NCBI GenBank assembly: GCA_015066935.1
Contig: SVNK01000001.1
Span: forward strand, 1-64,000
From: Ruminococcus sp.
Lineage (GTDB): Bacteria > Bacillota > Clostridia > Oscillospirales > Ruminococcaceae
Direction of reading: 5' to 3'
Length of the DNA stretch: 64,000 bases
This document shows, piece after piece, positions 25,401 to 33,120 of this stretch. The notes below the pieces were generated by a model. The model saw only the letters and a list, made by a program, of their open reading frames with translations, made no database searches and had not been told where the DNA came from. Each line of letters opens with the position of its first letter. The stretch's first letter is position 1. The position numbers and the translations under genes were made by a program.

Positions 25401-27739
25401 TACTGACCGCCCCACTGGTTATCGCCCCAGCCGCCGTTATTGTCTCCGCCGCCGATGGGATTTCCCCATTCATCGGTGGGAACTTCTGTAGGCTCCGTCG
25501 GAGGTTCCGTAGTAGGCTCTGTCGGAGGTTCTGTGGTGGTAGTTGTAGTTGTAGTGCTTTGTGTTTCTCCCGGATTAGGCTCTGGCGGCTCGGGAATTGC
25601 ACCGATTGCCTTCATTGCAGCCTCAATATTCTCCTCAAGAGGAGTTACAGGTCTGGCAGCGTCCTCTGCAAAGTTGAACTTATATCTTCCGAGAACCTGT
25701 CTCTGACCATTGCTTGTATTTGTGATGATTACTGTAACCTCAACGTCCTCGCCCGAACCCTTGATTTTTTCGGTTACATCATTCATTTCGGGAAGAACGA
25801 TGTTCTTGGATGTTACGATATTCTTCTGACCGTCCTCACCTGCAAGAACGAAGTCAACTACAAATCTGCCCGAAGCCTCATCGGGGAATATCATTCTGTA
25901 TGCAACCTCTCCGTCGGGAGTAATACCGTCGCTGTAATAGAGAATGATTTCAGTATCCTTTTCAACCATTGACTTGGGTTCGATACTCTGTTCAACTACA
26001 GTACCCTCATCCTCATAGGAGTGCTTAGGCTCTGCAATGACCTTTAATTTTCTGTAGCCTGCCATCTTGGTGGCGTCCTCGATGTCCATGCCGACATAAT
26101 TGTCAACCTCGATGTCGCCCTCTGAACCCATACTTACTGTAAGAACAACATATGAGCCCTTCTTTACGACTGTTCCCTCAGGCGGATCGGATTCCATGAC
26201 ATAGCCCTTTTCGTATTCATCGCTGGGCTTCTGATTTATAGTAAACTCAAGGTTTCGCTGTCTGAGCTGATCCTTGGCAAGCTCGGCATTGACACCGACA
26301 AGCTTCGGCACCTCGACTTCTTCGTTGCCCTTACTGATTTTAACTTCAAGAGTAACACCCTTGTCAAAAGGCTCGCCGGGCTCGATACTCTGCCAGATAA
26401 TCTCATTCTCATCGTACTCTTCGCTGTGAACGGAGTCTACTACTTCAAAGCGGATATTATTGCTGTACTGACTGTACGCCTCATTGTAGTCCATACCGAC
26501 GAAATCCTTCATCTCGAAATCGCCCTTTTTGTCGCTTCCTGTAAGGAGGTCCTTGAGCAGAACAGCTGCAAAAATTACTCCCACAATGATCACAACAACG
26601 ATAATTGCTGTGAGAACGGGAACGATGAGCGAAGAACGCTCCTCTTCCTCTTCTTCCTCTTCGGGATAGTAGCCGCCGTTGTACGGTGGAGGAGGCTGCG
26701 GATAACGCTGCTGGGGGTTATTTCCGCCCTGATACATTGCAGCAGCAGCCGCACCTGCAGGAGCGTATGCGGGAGCTTTCGGAGCATATATCTTTTCAGG
26801 CTCTTCCGTAGTTTCTGTTCTCACTTCGCCGCCCGAAGCCGATGGTGCATTGAAGAATCTTGTATCCTCACTGTCGTCGCCTTCCTCACGGTAATAACCG
26901 AAGGTGATGGAGGGAGTCGCCTTGAACGCTTCAATATCACTGATCATATCGGCAGTTGTTGCATATCTGTCCTCAGGTGCCTTTTCCATTGCACGCAGAA
27001 CAATTTCCTCAAGACCGTCGGGAATATCGGAATTGATTGCTCTCGGACGCTCGGGAATGTCGTGCATATGCATCACTGCAATGGCTACGGGATTATCGCT
27101 GTCAAACGGCTTTCTTCCCGTAAGCATCTCATACATCATTGCTCCGACAGAGTAAATATCGCTCTTGGCATCGGTAACATTTCCGCTTGCCTGTTCGGGA
27201 CTGATGTAATGTACGCTTCCTATAGCCTGATCGGTAGCTGTTTTGCCGTCCTCACGGGCAAACTTTGCGATACCGAAGTCCATGACCTTTATAGTGCCGT
27301 CGGTGAACATCATGATGTTCTGAGGCTTTATGTCACGGTGAACGATACCCTTGTCGTGGGCATGCTGGAGTGCACGGAGAATCTGGATAACAAAGTGAAC
27401 CGTATCCTTCCATGTGAGAACACGCTCCTCCTCGATATACTCCTTGAGAGTTATACCGTCAATGTACTCCATAACGATATACTGGATTTTTTCAGAGAAT
27501 CCCACATCATAAATCTTCACGATGTTGGGGTGTGAGAGAACCGCTATTGCCTTTGATTCGTTTCTGAAACGACGCAGGAACTCCTCATTTTCGGCATATT
27601 CCTTTTTAAGGATTTTGATGGCAACAGCCTTGTTGTCGATGACATCAACGCCCTTATAGACCTCTGCCATTCCGCCGACGCCGATAAGCTCTGTAATTTC
27701 ATATCTGCCGTCGAGCTTTTTGCCAATGTTCTTGTCCAT
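25400..27739 (-). CDS. prkC: PASTA-domain Ser/Thr protein kinase
   Basis: 779 residues from the ATG at 27739, after AGGAGGAAACAG; the ORF-track start is upstream of the binding site. The N-terminal kinase domain is intact: glycine loop GVGGMAEVYKG (20-30), VAIK Lys42, HRD 134-136, DFG 154-156. A juxtamembrane Gly/Pro/Gln-rich stretch leads to one membrane span (VPVLTAIIVVVIIVGVIFAAVLL), three extracellular PASTA repeats and a lower-similarity C-terminal domain. The end is a Thr/Pro/Glu tail (TTTTEPPTEPT) and a Gly/Trp/Asn-rich terminus. Senses peptidoglycan fragments in known homologues. Pairs with the PP2C phosphatase upstream (155-nt gap). Confidence 0.97.
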   Translation of the reverse strand: MDKNIGKKLDGRYEITELIGVGGMAEVYKGVDVIDNKAVAIKILKKEYAENEEFLRRFRNESKAIAVLSHPNIVKIYDVGFSEKIQYIVMEYIDGITLKEYIEEERVLTWKDTVHFVIQILRALQHAHDKGIVHRDIKPQNIMMFTDGTIKVMDFGIAKFAREDGKTATDQAIGSVHYISPEQASGNVTDAKSDIYSVGAMMYEMLTGRKPFDSDNPVAIAVMHMHDIPERPRAINSDIPDGLEEIVLRAMEKAPEDRYATTADMISDIEAFKATPSITFGYYREEGDDSEDTRFFNAPSASGGEVRTETTEEPEKIYAPKAPAYAPAGAAAAAMYQGGNNPQQRYPQPPPPYNGGYYPEEEEEEEERSSLIVPVLTAIIVVVIIVGVIFAAVLLKDLLTGSDKKGDFEMKDFVGMDYNEAYSQYSNNIRFEVVDSVHSEEYDENEIIWQSIEPGEPFDKGVTLEVKISKGNEEVEVPKLVGVNAELAKDQLRQRNLEFTINQKPSDEYEKGYVMESDPPEGTVVKKGSYVVLTVSMGSEGDIEVDNYVGMDIEDATKMAGYRKLKVIAEPKHSYEDEGTVVEQSIEPKSMVEKDTEIILYYSDGITPDGEVAYRMIFPDEASGRFVVDFVLAGEDGQKNIVTSKNIVLPEMNDVTEKIKGSGEDVEVTVIITNTSNGQRQVLGRYKFNFAEDAARPVTPLEENIEAAMKAIGAIPEPPEPNPGETQSTTTTTTTTEPPTEPTTEPPTEPTEVPTDEWGNPIGGGDNNGGWGDNQWGGQ

Positions 27740-27894
27740 TCTGTTTCCTCCTGAGTTGATACCCCGATTCATACGGGGCTGCTTCTTATTCGGGTCACAC
27801 ACTACTCCGCAGCAGTCTTCCGGACTTTTCAGTTCGGGGGGAATCCGGATAATTTGCTGCCGGACGCTGTGTTTCCCTATTTGAAATGCAATGG

Positions 27895-28620
27895 TTAATC
27901 GGAGATAACCGCAACAGTTATGTTGTCACGGCCGCCCTTACTGAGAGCGAGGTTGATAAGCTCCTCCGAAACGCTGTCGAAGGGAGCATTGACGATGACG
28001 TCATATACTTCATCGTCGCTGCAATATCCCGATATTCCGTCGGAACAAAGCAGCAGACTGATCTTGTCTTCATAGTCGAGTATAAATGTATCGGCAAGGA
28101 CCGTCTTTTCAACGCCGACTGCTCTTACAAGCATATGTCTCTGGGGGTGGGTTTCTATTTCCGCCTCACTTATCTTGCCCTGTTCAAAGAGCAGAGTTGA
28201 AACATTGTGGTCGGTAGTAATCTGTGAAAGTCCGTTGTCGGAAATCAGGTATGCACGGCTGTCACCGACGTTTATGATAAACGCTGTATTCTTCTTCACG
28301 AAAGCCGCAACGCACGTTGTACCCATACCGAAATTCTTGAAATCGAGTCTTGCTCTTGTATAAATCACGGAGTTTGCTGCGGAAACCGAAGCTATAAGAA
28401 GCTTGCGGATTTCCTCGTCTCCGAGGCTCTCCGTATAGCCTGCGGAAAAGCGCTGAAAGAACTCGTTTATGGCAATTTCACTTGCTTCTTTTCCGGCTCT
28501 TTCTCCGCCCATGCCGTCACATACGACAGCAAGGACGTTATGTCCGAAATATTCACATCTTACGGCATCCTGATTCTCCTCACGCCTTAAACCGATATCC
28601 GTTCCAAATCTGAATCTCAT
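27895..28620 (-). CDS. prpC: PP2C-type Ser/Thr phosphatase
   Basis: 241 residues; GAAGGAGGTGCGGAAAA before the ATG at 28620, which overlaps the rlmN stop. All PP2C metal motifs are present: DIGLRREENQDA, VVCDGMGGERAGKEAS, FIINVGDSRAYLI, LLLCSDGISGY and GGRDNITVAVI. It dephosphorylates targets of the PASTA kinase encoded next, as in the Bacillus prpC-prkC pair. Cytosolic, no extra domain. Confidence 0.97.
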   Translation of the reverse strand: MRFRFGTDIGLRREENQDAVRCEYFGHNVLAVVCDGMGGERAGKEASEIAINEFFQRFSAGYTESLGDEEIRKLLIASVSAANSVIYTRARLDFKNFGMGTTCVAAFVKKNTAFIINVGDSRAYLISDNGLSQITTDHNVSTLLFEQGKISEAEIETHPQRHMLVRAVGVEKTVLADTFILDYEDKISLLLCSDGISGYCSDDEVYDVIVNAPFDSVSEELINLALSKGGRDNITVAVISD

Positions 28621-29675
28621 TTTTCCGCACCTCCTTCTGTTTTTCCGTGCTGTGCGGCGTCACGTCTGAGCTGACCGCATGCAGCTTCTATATCGCTTCC
28701 GAGAGTTCTTCTCACGGTTGCATTTATTCCCCGTCTGCCGAGTCTCTTTGCAAATTCTGCAACACCCGACCGTGCGGTTCTGTAATTTCTTTCCTTTACC
28801 TTATTCACGGGAATAAGGTTCACGTGACAATTCATTCCTCTCAGAAGTGCCGCAAGCTTATCCGCATCGGCTTCAGAGGAGTTCACGTTGTCGATAACAG
28901 CGTATTCAAACGTGACACGCCGTCCCGTTTTTTCAATGTAGCAGCGGCAGGCTTCAAGGAGCCTGTCAATATTATATGTTCTGTTCACGGGCATTATTTC
29001 GCTTCTTTTGTCGTTATCGGCACAGTGAAGCGATACCGAAAGCGTAAGTCCCAGATGAAGCTCTGCGAGATCGTAGATTCTCGGGACGATTCCGCAGGTT
29101 GACAGCGAAACGTGTCTCAGACTGAGGTTATTGCCTTCCTTTGCCGAGAGAAGTCCCAAAAATTTCAGAACATTATCGTAGTTGTCAAGCGGCTCACCGA
29201 TACCCATGAGAACAACGCCCGATACTCTTATTCCCCTGTCCGCCTCAGCCTCATAAATCTGCATGAGAATTTCGGATGGTTCAAGATTTCTTACGTAGCC
29301 TGCAATGGCTGATGCACAGAATCGGCACCCCATTTTGCAGCCTACCTGCGTTGATACACATATACTGTAGCCGTAGTTGTATTCCATCAGGACGGTCTCT
29401 ACATAATTGCCGTCGCTGAGCCTATACAGATATTTTACCGTATTATCTATGTTGGATTCAAGCCTTTTATGCACAAATAGTCTATTTATACAAAAATTTT
29501 CACTTAATACGTGTCGGAGTTGGACAGAAATGTCAGTCATTTTATCAAAATCAAAGACTCTTTTAACATGAAGCCACTGAAAAATCTGCTTTGCCCTGAA
29601 TTTCTTCTCGCCAAGCGCCACAAGTTTTTCCTCAAGCTCCTTAAGACTGAGACTGAGTATGTCCGTTCTGTTCAA
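28617..29675 (-). CDS. rlmN: 23S rRNA (adenine2503-C2)-methyltransferase
   Basis: 352 residues from a TTG at 29675 (MNRTDILSLSLKELEEKL), 8 nt after AAGGGAGG. The ORF-track ATG at 29750 would overlap rsmB by 52 nt and has no binding site. Radical SAM cluster GCKMGCRFCASA (CxxxCxxC), the GEP motif GIGEPLDNYDNV, and the late catalytic Cys (EAACGQLRR) are visible. It methylates A2503 of 23S rRNA, and sometimes A37 of tRNAs, through a Cys-bound methyl intermediate. Same position as in the Bacillus cluster. Confidence 0.95.
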   Translation of the reverse strand: MNRTDILSLSLKELEEKLVALGEKKFRAKQIFQWLHVKRVFDFDKMTDISVQLRHVLSENFCINRLFVHKRLESNIDNTVKYLYRLSDGNYVETVLMEYNYGYSICVSTQVGCKMGCRFCASAIAGYVRNLEPSEILMQIYEAEADRGIRVSGVVLMGIGEPLDNYDNVLKFLGLLSAKEGNNLSLRHVSLSTCGIVPRIYDLAELHLGLTLSVSLHCADNDKRSEIMPVNRTYNIDRLLEACRCYIEKTGRRVTFEYAVIDNVNSSEADADKLAALLRGMNCHVNLIPVNKVKERNYRTARSGVAEFAKRLGRRGINATVRRTLGSDIEAACGQLRRDAAQHGKTEGGAEK

Positions 29676-29698
29676 CTTTCCGACCTCCCTTGTAAAGA

Positions 29699-31003
29699 TT
29701 ATTTCCTTCTGAATTTTGCAATGAAGAATCCGTCGCTGCCGAAATGACACGGGAAAATGCTTGCCCTTGTGCCGAATCTCTCTCCGAGAACCGACGGAAG
29801 CTTCACAGGCTCGATAATATCACCGTGCTCGGCAAGCAGTCTGTCGCAGACCTCGTCGTTCTCCGCTTTTCTGAGAGTGCAGGTTGAGTAGACAAGCTCG
29901 CCGCCCTCCGCAAGGTAGTTGAGGGCATTTTCGGCTATTCTGTACTGAATATCGGGAAGTCCCGAAAAATCAGCTGAATTCTTGTATTTTATTTCGGGTT
30001 TGCGGCGTATCGCTCCAAGTCCCGAACACGGAACATCACAGAGAATCTTCGTGAACACGGGGAGCTTCGGGTTGAAGACTGATGCGTCCCCGACAGCCGC
30101 CTTTATATTGGTCAGGTGCAGTCTGTCAGCACCTTTTTTTATCAGTCCGACACGCTTTTCATGGAGGTCGAAGGCATATATTTCACCCTTGCCGTCCATA
30201 AGCTCTGCCATTGTGAAGGTCTTTCCGCCGGGTGCCGCACACAAATCAAGTACGGTATCATTCTCCGTCGGGGCAACAGCCATGCAGCAGAGCTGCGATG
30301 CAATGTCCTGAACGTGGAAAAAGCCTTTGCGGAATGCTTCGGCAGAGGTAACGTCTCCGCCGCCGAGTCTGTACGCATTTTCGGGGAAATCAAGCTTTTC
30401 AGCCGTTATTCCTCCGAGAGCCGCAATCAGCTCGCTCTCGCCGCACAGAAGCGGATTTCTGCGGATTATCACAGGTGGAGCAGTAAGTGCATCCTCAAGG
30501 AGATTCTCCGCAAGCTCCCTGCCGTAGTCGTCCGTAAGAGACTTTATAAGCCCCACGGGAGCCGAATATTTTACCGAAGCCGCATCCTGTAGATTCTTCG
30601 GGAGCTTGTACTCCTTACCGCTTCGGATGAAGTTTCTGAGAATTGCGTTTATCATTCCCGCTGCACTTGTCTTCGAAAACTTCCTTGCAAGTGCAACGCT
30701 CTCATTTACAGCGGCACTGTCGGGAATATTCTCCATATAGAGAATCTGGTAGATTCCGCACCTGAGAATGTTCAGCACCGCACTGTCAAGCTTTGCAACG
30801 GGACGGCTTGAAAGTCCGCATATGATATGGTCAAGGGTGATTCTTCGCTCGATGACACCGTAATAAAGTGCGGAGCAGAGCTTTCTGTCCCTTTCCTCCA
30901 TATCGGAATTGTCAAGACCGCCGCTGAGCTGAAGATTCGAATAGCCGCTGCCGCTGAAAGTCTTATTCAGCAGCTTTACGGCAAGATAGCGTGGATCTGT
31001 CAT
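29699..31003 (-). CDS. rsmB: 16S rRNA (cytosine967-C5)-methyltransferase
   Basis: 434 residues from the ATG at 31003, one nt after the YugP-type gene's stop; the ORF-track start is a TTG within that gene. The N-terminal NusB-like domain (about 1-140) is followed by a Rossmann methyltransferase: VLDLCAAPGGKTFTMAELM (SAM), DVPCSGLGAIRRKPEIKY (motif IV, PCSG) and LVYSTCTLRKAENDEV (catalytic Cys in STCT). It modifies C967 in helix 31 of 16S rRNA. Cytosolic; in the translation-maturation operon. Confidence 0.96.
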   Translation of the reverse strand: MTDPRYLAVKLLNKTFSGSGYSNLQLSGGLDNSDMEERDRKLCSALYYGVIERRITLDHIICGLSSRPVAKLDSAVLNILRCGIYQILYMENIPDSAAVNESVALARKFSKTSAAGMINAILRNFIRSGKEYKLPKNLQDAASVKYSAPVGLIKSLTDDYGRELAENLLEDALTAPPVIIRRNPLLCGESELIAALGGITAEKLDFPENAYRLGGGDVTSAEAFRKGFFHVQDIASQLCCMAVAPTENDTVLDLCAAPGGKTFTMAELMDGKGEIYAFDLHEKRVGLIKKGADRLHLTNIKAAVGDASVFNPKLPVFTKILCDVPCSGLGAIRRKPEIKYKNSADFSGLPDIQYRIAENALNYLAEGGELVYSTCTLRKAENDEVCDRLLAEHGDIIEPVKLPSVLGERFGTRASIFPCHFGSDGFFIAKFRRK

Positions 31004-31004
31004 C

Positions 31005-31673
31005 TTATCTTCTCTTTGCAGCTGCAAGGAGTCTGAGAAGCTGCATGATTGATGTGATCAGAGCAGCAACATATGTGAAAGCAGCAGCTGTGAGAACCTT
31101 CTTAGCATGAGGAACCTCGGCTGCTTCAAGGATACCGTCGTTCTCAAGCGTTTTCAGTGCTCTGCCGCTTGCGTCAAGCTCTACAGGGAGAGTTACAAGC
31201 TGGAAAAGTACAACAGCCGCAAACATGATGATTCCGACATAAATAAGCGAGGGCATTGTCTCAAAAAGAAGAACACCGATGATAAATGCAAGATACCAGA
31301 ATCTTGAGCAGATATTCACAACGGGTACAATTGCGGTTCTTATCTGAATGGGAGCATACTCCTCAGCATGCTGACAGGCATGACCGCACTCGTGAGCAGC
31401 TACGCCGATTGCCGCAACGGATGTCTGACCGTAAACTGAATCGGAAAGCCTGACAACATTTGCTGTAGGGTCGAAGTGGTCGGTAAGATTTCCCGAAACG
31501 TGCTCAACACGGATGTAGAAAAGACCGTTGCTGTCAAGAATCTGACGTGCAACCTGATCTGCGGTAAGTCCACGTGAATTTCTTACCTTTTTGTACTTGT
31601 TGAATGTTGATGTTACATTAACCTGTGCCACAATCGGCAGAATAAGCATTACAAGCAGAAATACGAGTTCCAT
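31005..31673 (-). CDS. YugP-type zinc metallopeptidase (membrane)
   Basis: 222 residues; AGGAGGTAAATTTT before the ATG. An N-terminal membrane helix (FLLVMLILPIVAQVNV), a catalytic zinc motif AAHECGHACQHAEEYAP (HExxH) near residue 93, and three more hydrophobic segments (FWYLAFIIGVLLF, GIIMFAAVVLFQLV, AAAFTYVAALITSIMQLLRLLAA) match the YugP/PF04298 family. Inner-membrane protease of unknown substrate. Its insertion between fmt and rsmB is frequent in Clostridia. Coding end and rsmB start almost touch. Confidence 0.9.
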   Translation of the reverse strand: MELVFLLVMLILPIVAQVNVTSTFNKYKKVRNSRGLTADQVARQILDSNGLFYIRVEHVSGNLTDHFDPTANVVRLSDSVYGQTSVAAIGVAAHECGHACQHAEEYAPIQIRTAIVPVVNICSRFWYLAFIIGVLLFETMPSLIYVGIIMFAAVVLFQLVTLPVELDASGRALKTLENDGILEAAEVPHAKKVLTAAAFTYVAALITSIMQLLRLLAAAKRR

Positions 31674-31693
31674 AAAATTTACCTCCTGTATGG

Positions 31694-32623
31694 TCAGTTG
31701 AATTTTGTTCCCTTTGCGGGCTTATTGCCTCTGAGGAAATCCTCAGTACGCATACGTTTTTTGCCTTCGGGCTGCACCTCACGGAAGACGATGATTCCGC
31801 CTCCGCCGCACTTCACCGCAAGAATATCGGGGTCAACAATCTCGCCGTTTTCCGCATCGGGAGCCGTTTTGTCGGAAAGCTCCGACGAAAACACCTTGAA
31901 TCTTTTTCCGTCAAGCATCGCAAAACCCGTAACGCCTCTGATTGTGTTGTGTATCTCCTGTGCGGACTTCGAAAAGTCAAGCGCACTCATCTCCTTGCGT
32001 ATCATCGGAGAATAGCAGCTCTGTGAATCGTCCTGAACCTCGGGATGAAGCTCACCCTTTTCAATTGCTTCGAGAGTTTCCGCAAGAACCTCTCCTCCCA
32101 TTGCCGCAAGACGGCTGTAAAGCTGTTCATAATTCTCGTTTTCACCGATTCCGGTTGCTCTCTTTATGAGCATATCACCTGTATCGAGTCCCTCGCTCAT
32201 CTGCATTGAGGTCACGCCCGTTTCCTTTTCGCCGTTCAGAAGAACGTGGTTTATCGGAGCAGCTCCCCTGTATTTCGGCAGAAGCGATGCATGGATGTTG
32301 ATACAGCCGTACTTCGGAAGCTCCAGTATCTCCTTGGGGAGAATCTGTCCGTAAGCCGTTACGACTATAAGGTCGGGAGCAGTTTCCGTGAGAATCCTCA
32401 TTGCCTCGTCAGCGTCCTCGCCCTTTCTCAGCGAAAGCGGCTGATAGACTGCAAAACCGTACTCCTGAGCCGCTGCCTTTACAGGCGTCGGAATCATCTT
32501 GTAGCCTCTGCCCTTCGGCTTATCGGGCTGTGTGAATACAGCCGCAACCTCGTGGGAGCTTTCCGCAAGAGTCCTCAGACACGGAACGGCAAATTCGGGA
32601 GTTCCCATAAATACTATCTTCAT
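31694..32623 (-). CDS. fmt: Methionyl-tRNA formyltransferase
   Basis: 309 residues; CGAGGAGGAATGATAT before the ATG. Formylates initiator Met-tRNA with 10-formyl-THF. N-terminal catalytic domain: MGTPEFAVPCLR, AYGQILPKEIL and the HASLLPKYRGAAPINHVLLNGE signature with the catalytic Asn-His-Asp residues; C-terminal OB domain from about residue 205 binds tRNA. Follows def by 3 nt, so the formylation and deformylation genes are paired. Confidence 0.98.
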   Translation of the reverse strand: MKIVFMGTPEFAVPCLRTLAESSHEVAAVFTQPDKPKGRGYKMIPTPVKAAAQEYGFAVYQPLSLRKGEDADEAMRILTETAPDLIVVTAYGQILPKEILELPKYGCINIHASLLPKYRGAAPINHVLLNGEKETGVTSMQMSEGLDTGDMLIKRATGIGENENYEQLYSRLAAMGGEVLAETLEAIEKGELHPEVQDDSQSCYSPMIRKEMSALDFSKSAQEIHNTIRGVTGFAMLDGKRFKVFSSELSDKTAPDAENGEIVDPDILAVKCGGGGIIVFREVQPEGKKRMRTEDFLRGNKPAKGTKFN

Positions 32624-32626
32624 ATA

Positions 32627-33088
32627 TCATTCCTCCTCGGGAACGAAAAATTCCTCTACGATCTCAGTAAAAACGTGACCGTCAAGATGGTCGTTCTCAT
32701 GACAGGTACACTGTGCACCAAGCTCTGTGAAATCACGTTCAAACCAGTTTCCGTGTCTGTCCTGTGCTTTCAGACGGCACTTCATCGGACGTGTCACATA
32801 TCCCCAGATATTCGGACAGGAAAGACATCCCTCCTGTACTCTCTGGCTGCCCTCACGGCTGATTATTTCGGGGTTTATTGCTTCAACAACGCCCTCGTCG
32901 AGGTGCATGATGAAGATTCTTCTGCATATTCCTATCTGCGGAGCCGCAAGTCCGACTCCCTGAGCCTTGTTGAGTGTCTCGTGCATATCGTCGAGGAGCA
33001 TTGCAAGCTTTTCGTCGAACTTTTCAACAGGTCTGCAAACCTTGTGGAGACTCTCGTCCTTATCTGTTAAAATTCTTCTGAGTGCCAT
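32627..33088 (-). CDS. def: Peptide deformylase
   Basis: 153 residues; AAAAGGAAGGTAAAAAA before the ATG. Removes the formyl group from nascent proteins. All three motifs are present: GVGLAAPQIG, EGCLSCPN (zinc Cys) and CHENDHLDGHVF (HExxH). Length fits the type 1 enzymes. Precedes fmt and follows priA in the operon. Confidence 0.98.
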   Translation of the reverse strand: MALRRILTDKDESLHKVCRPVEKFDEKLAMLLDDMHETLNKAQGVGLAAPQIGICRRIFIMHLDEGVVEAINPEIISREGSQRVQEGCLSCPNIWGYVTRPMKCRLKAQDRHGNWFERDFTELGAQCTCHENDHLDGHVFTEIVEEFFVPEEE

Positions 33089-33120
33089 TTTTTTACCTTC
33101 CTTTTGTTAAGCTCAAAAGC

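Noticed and set aside
26426-27535. 369-aa plus-strand ORF antisense to prkC
   Set aside because: Long only because of codon structure of prkC; no binding site or family-like text.
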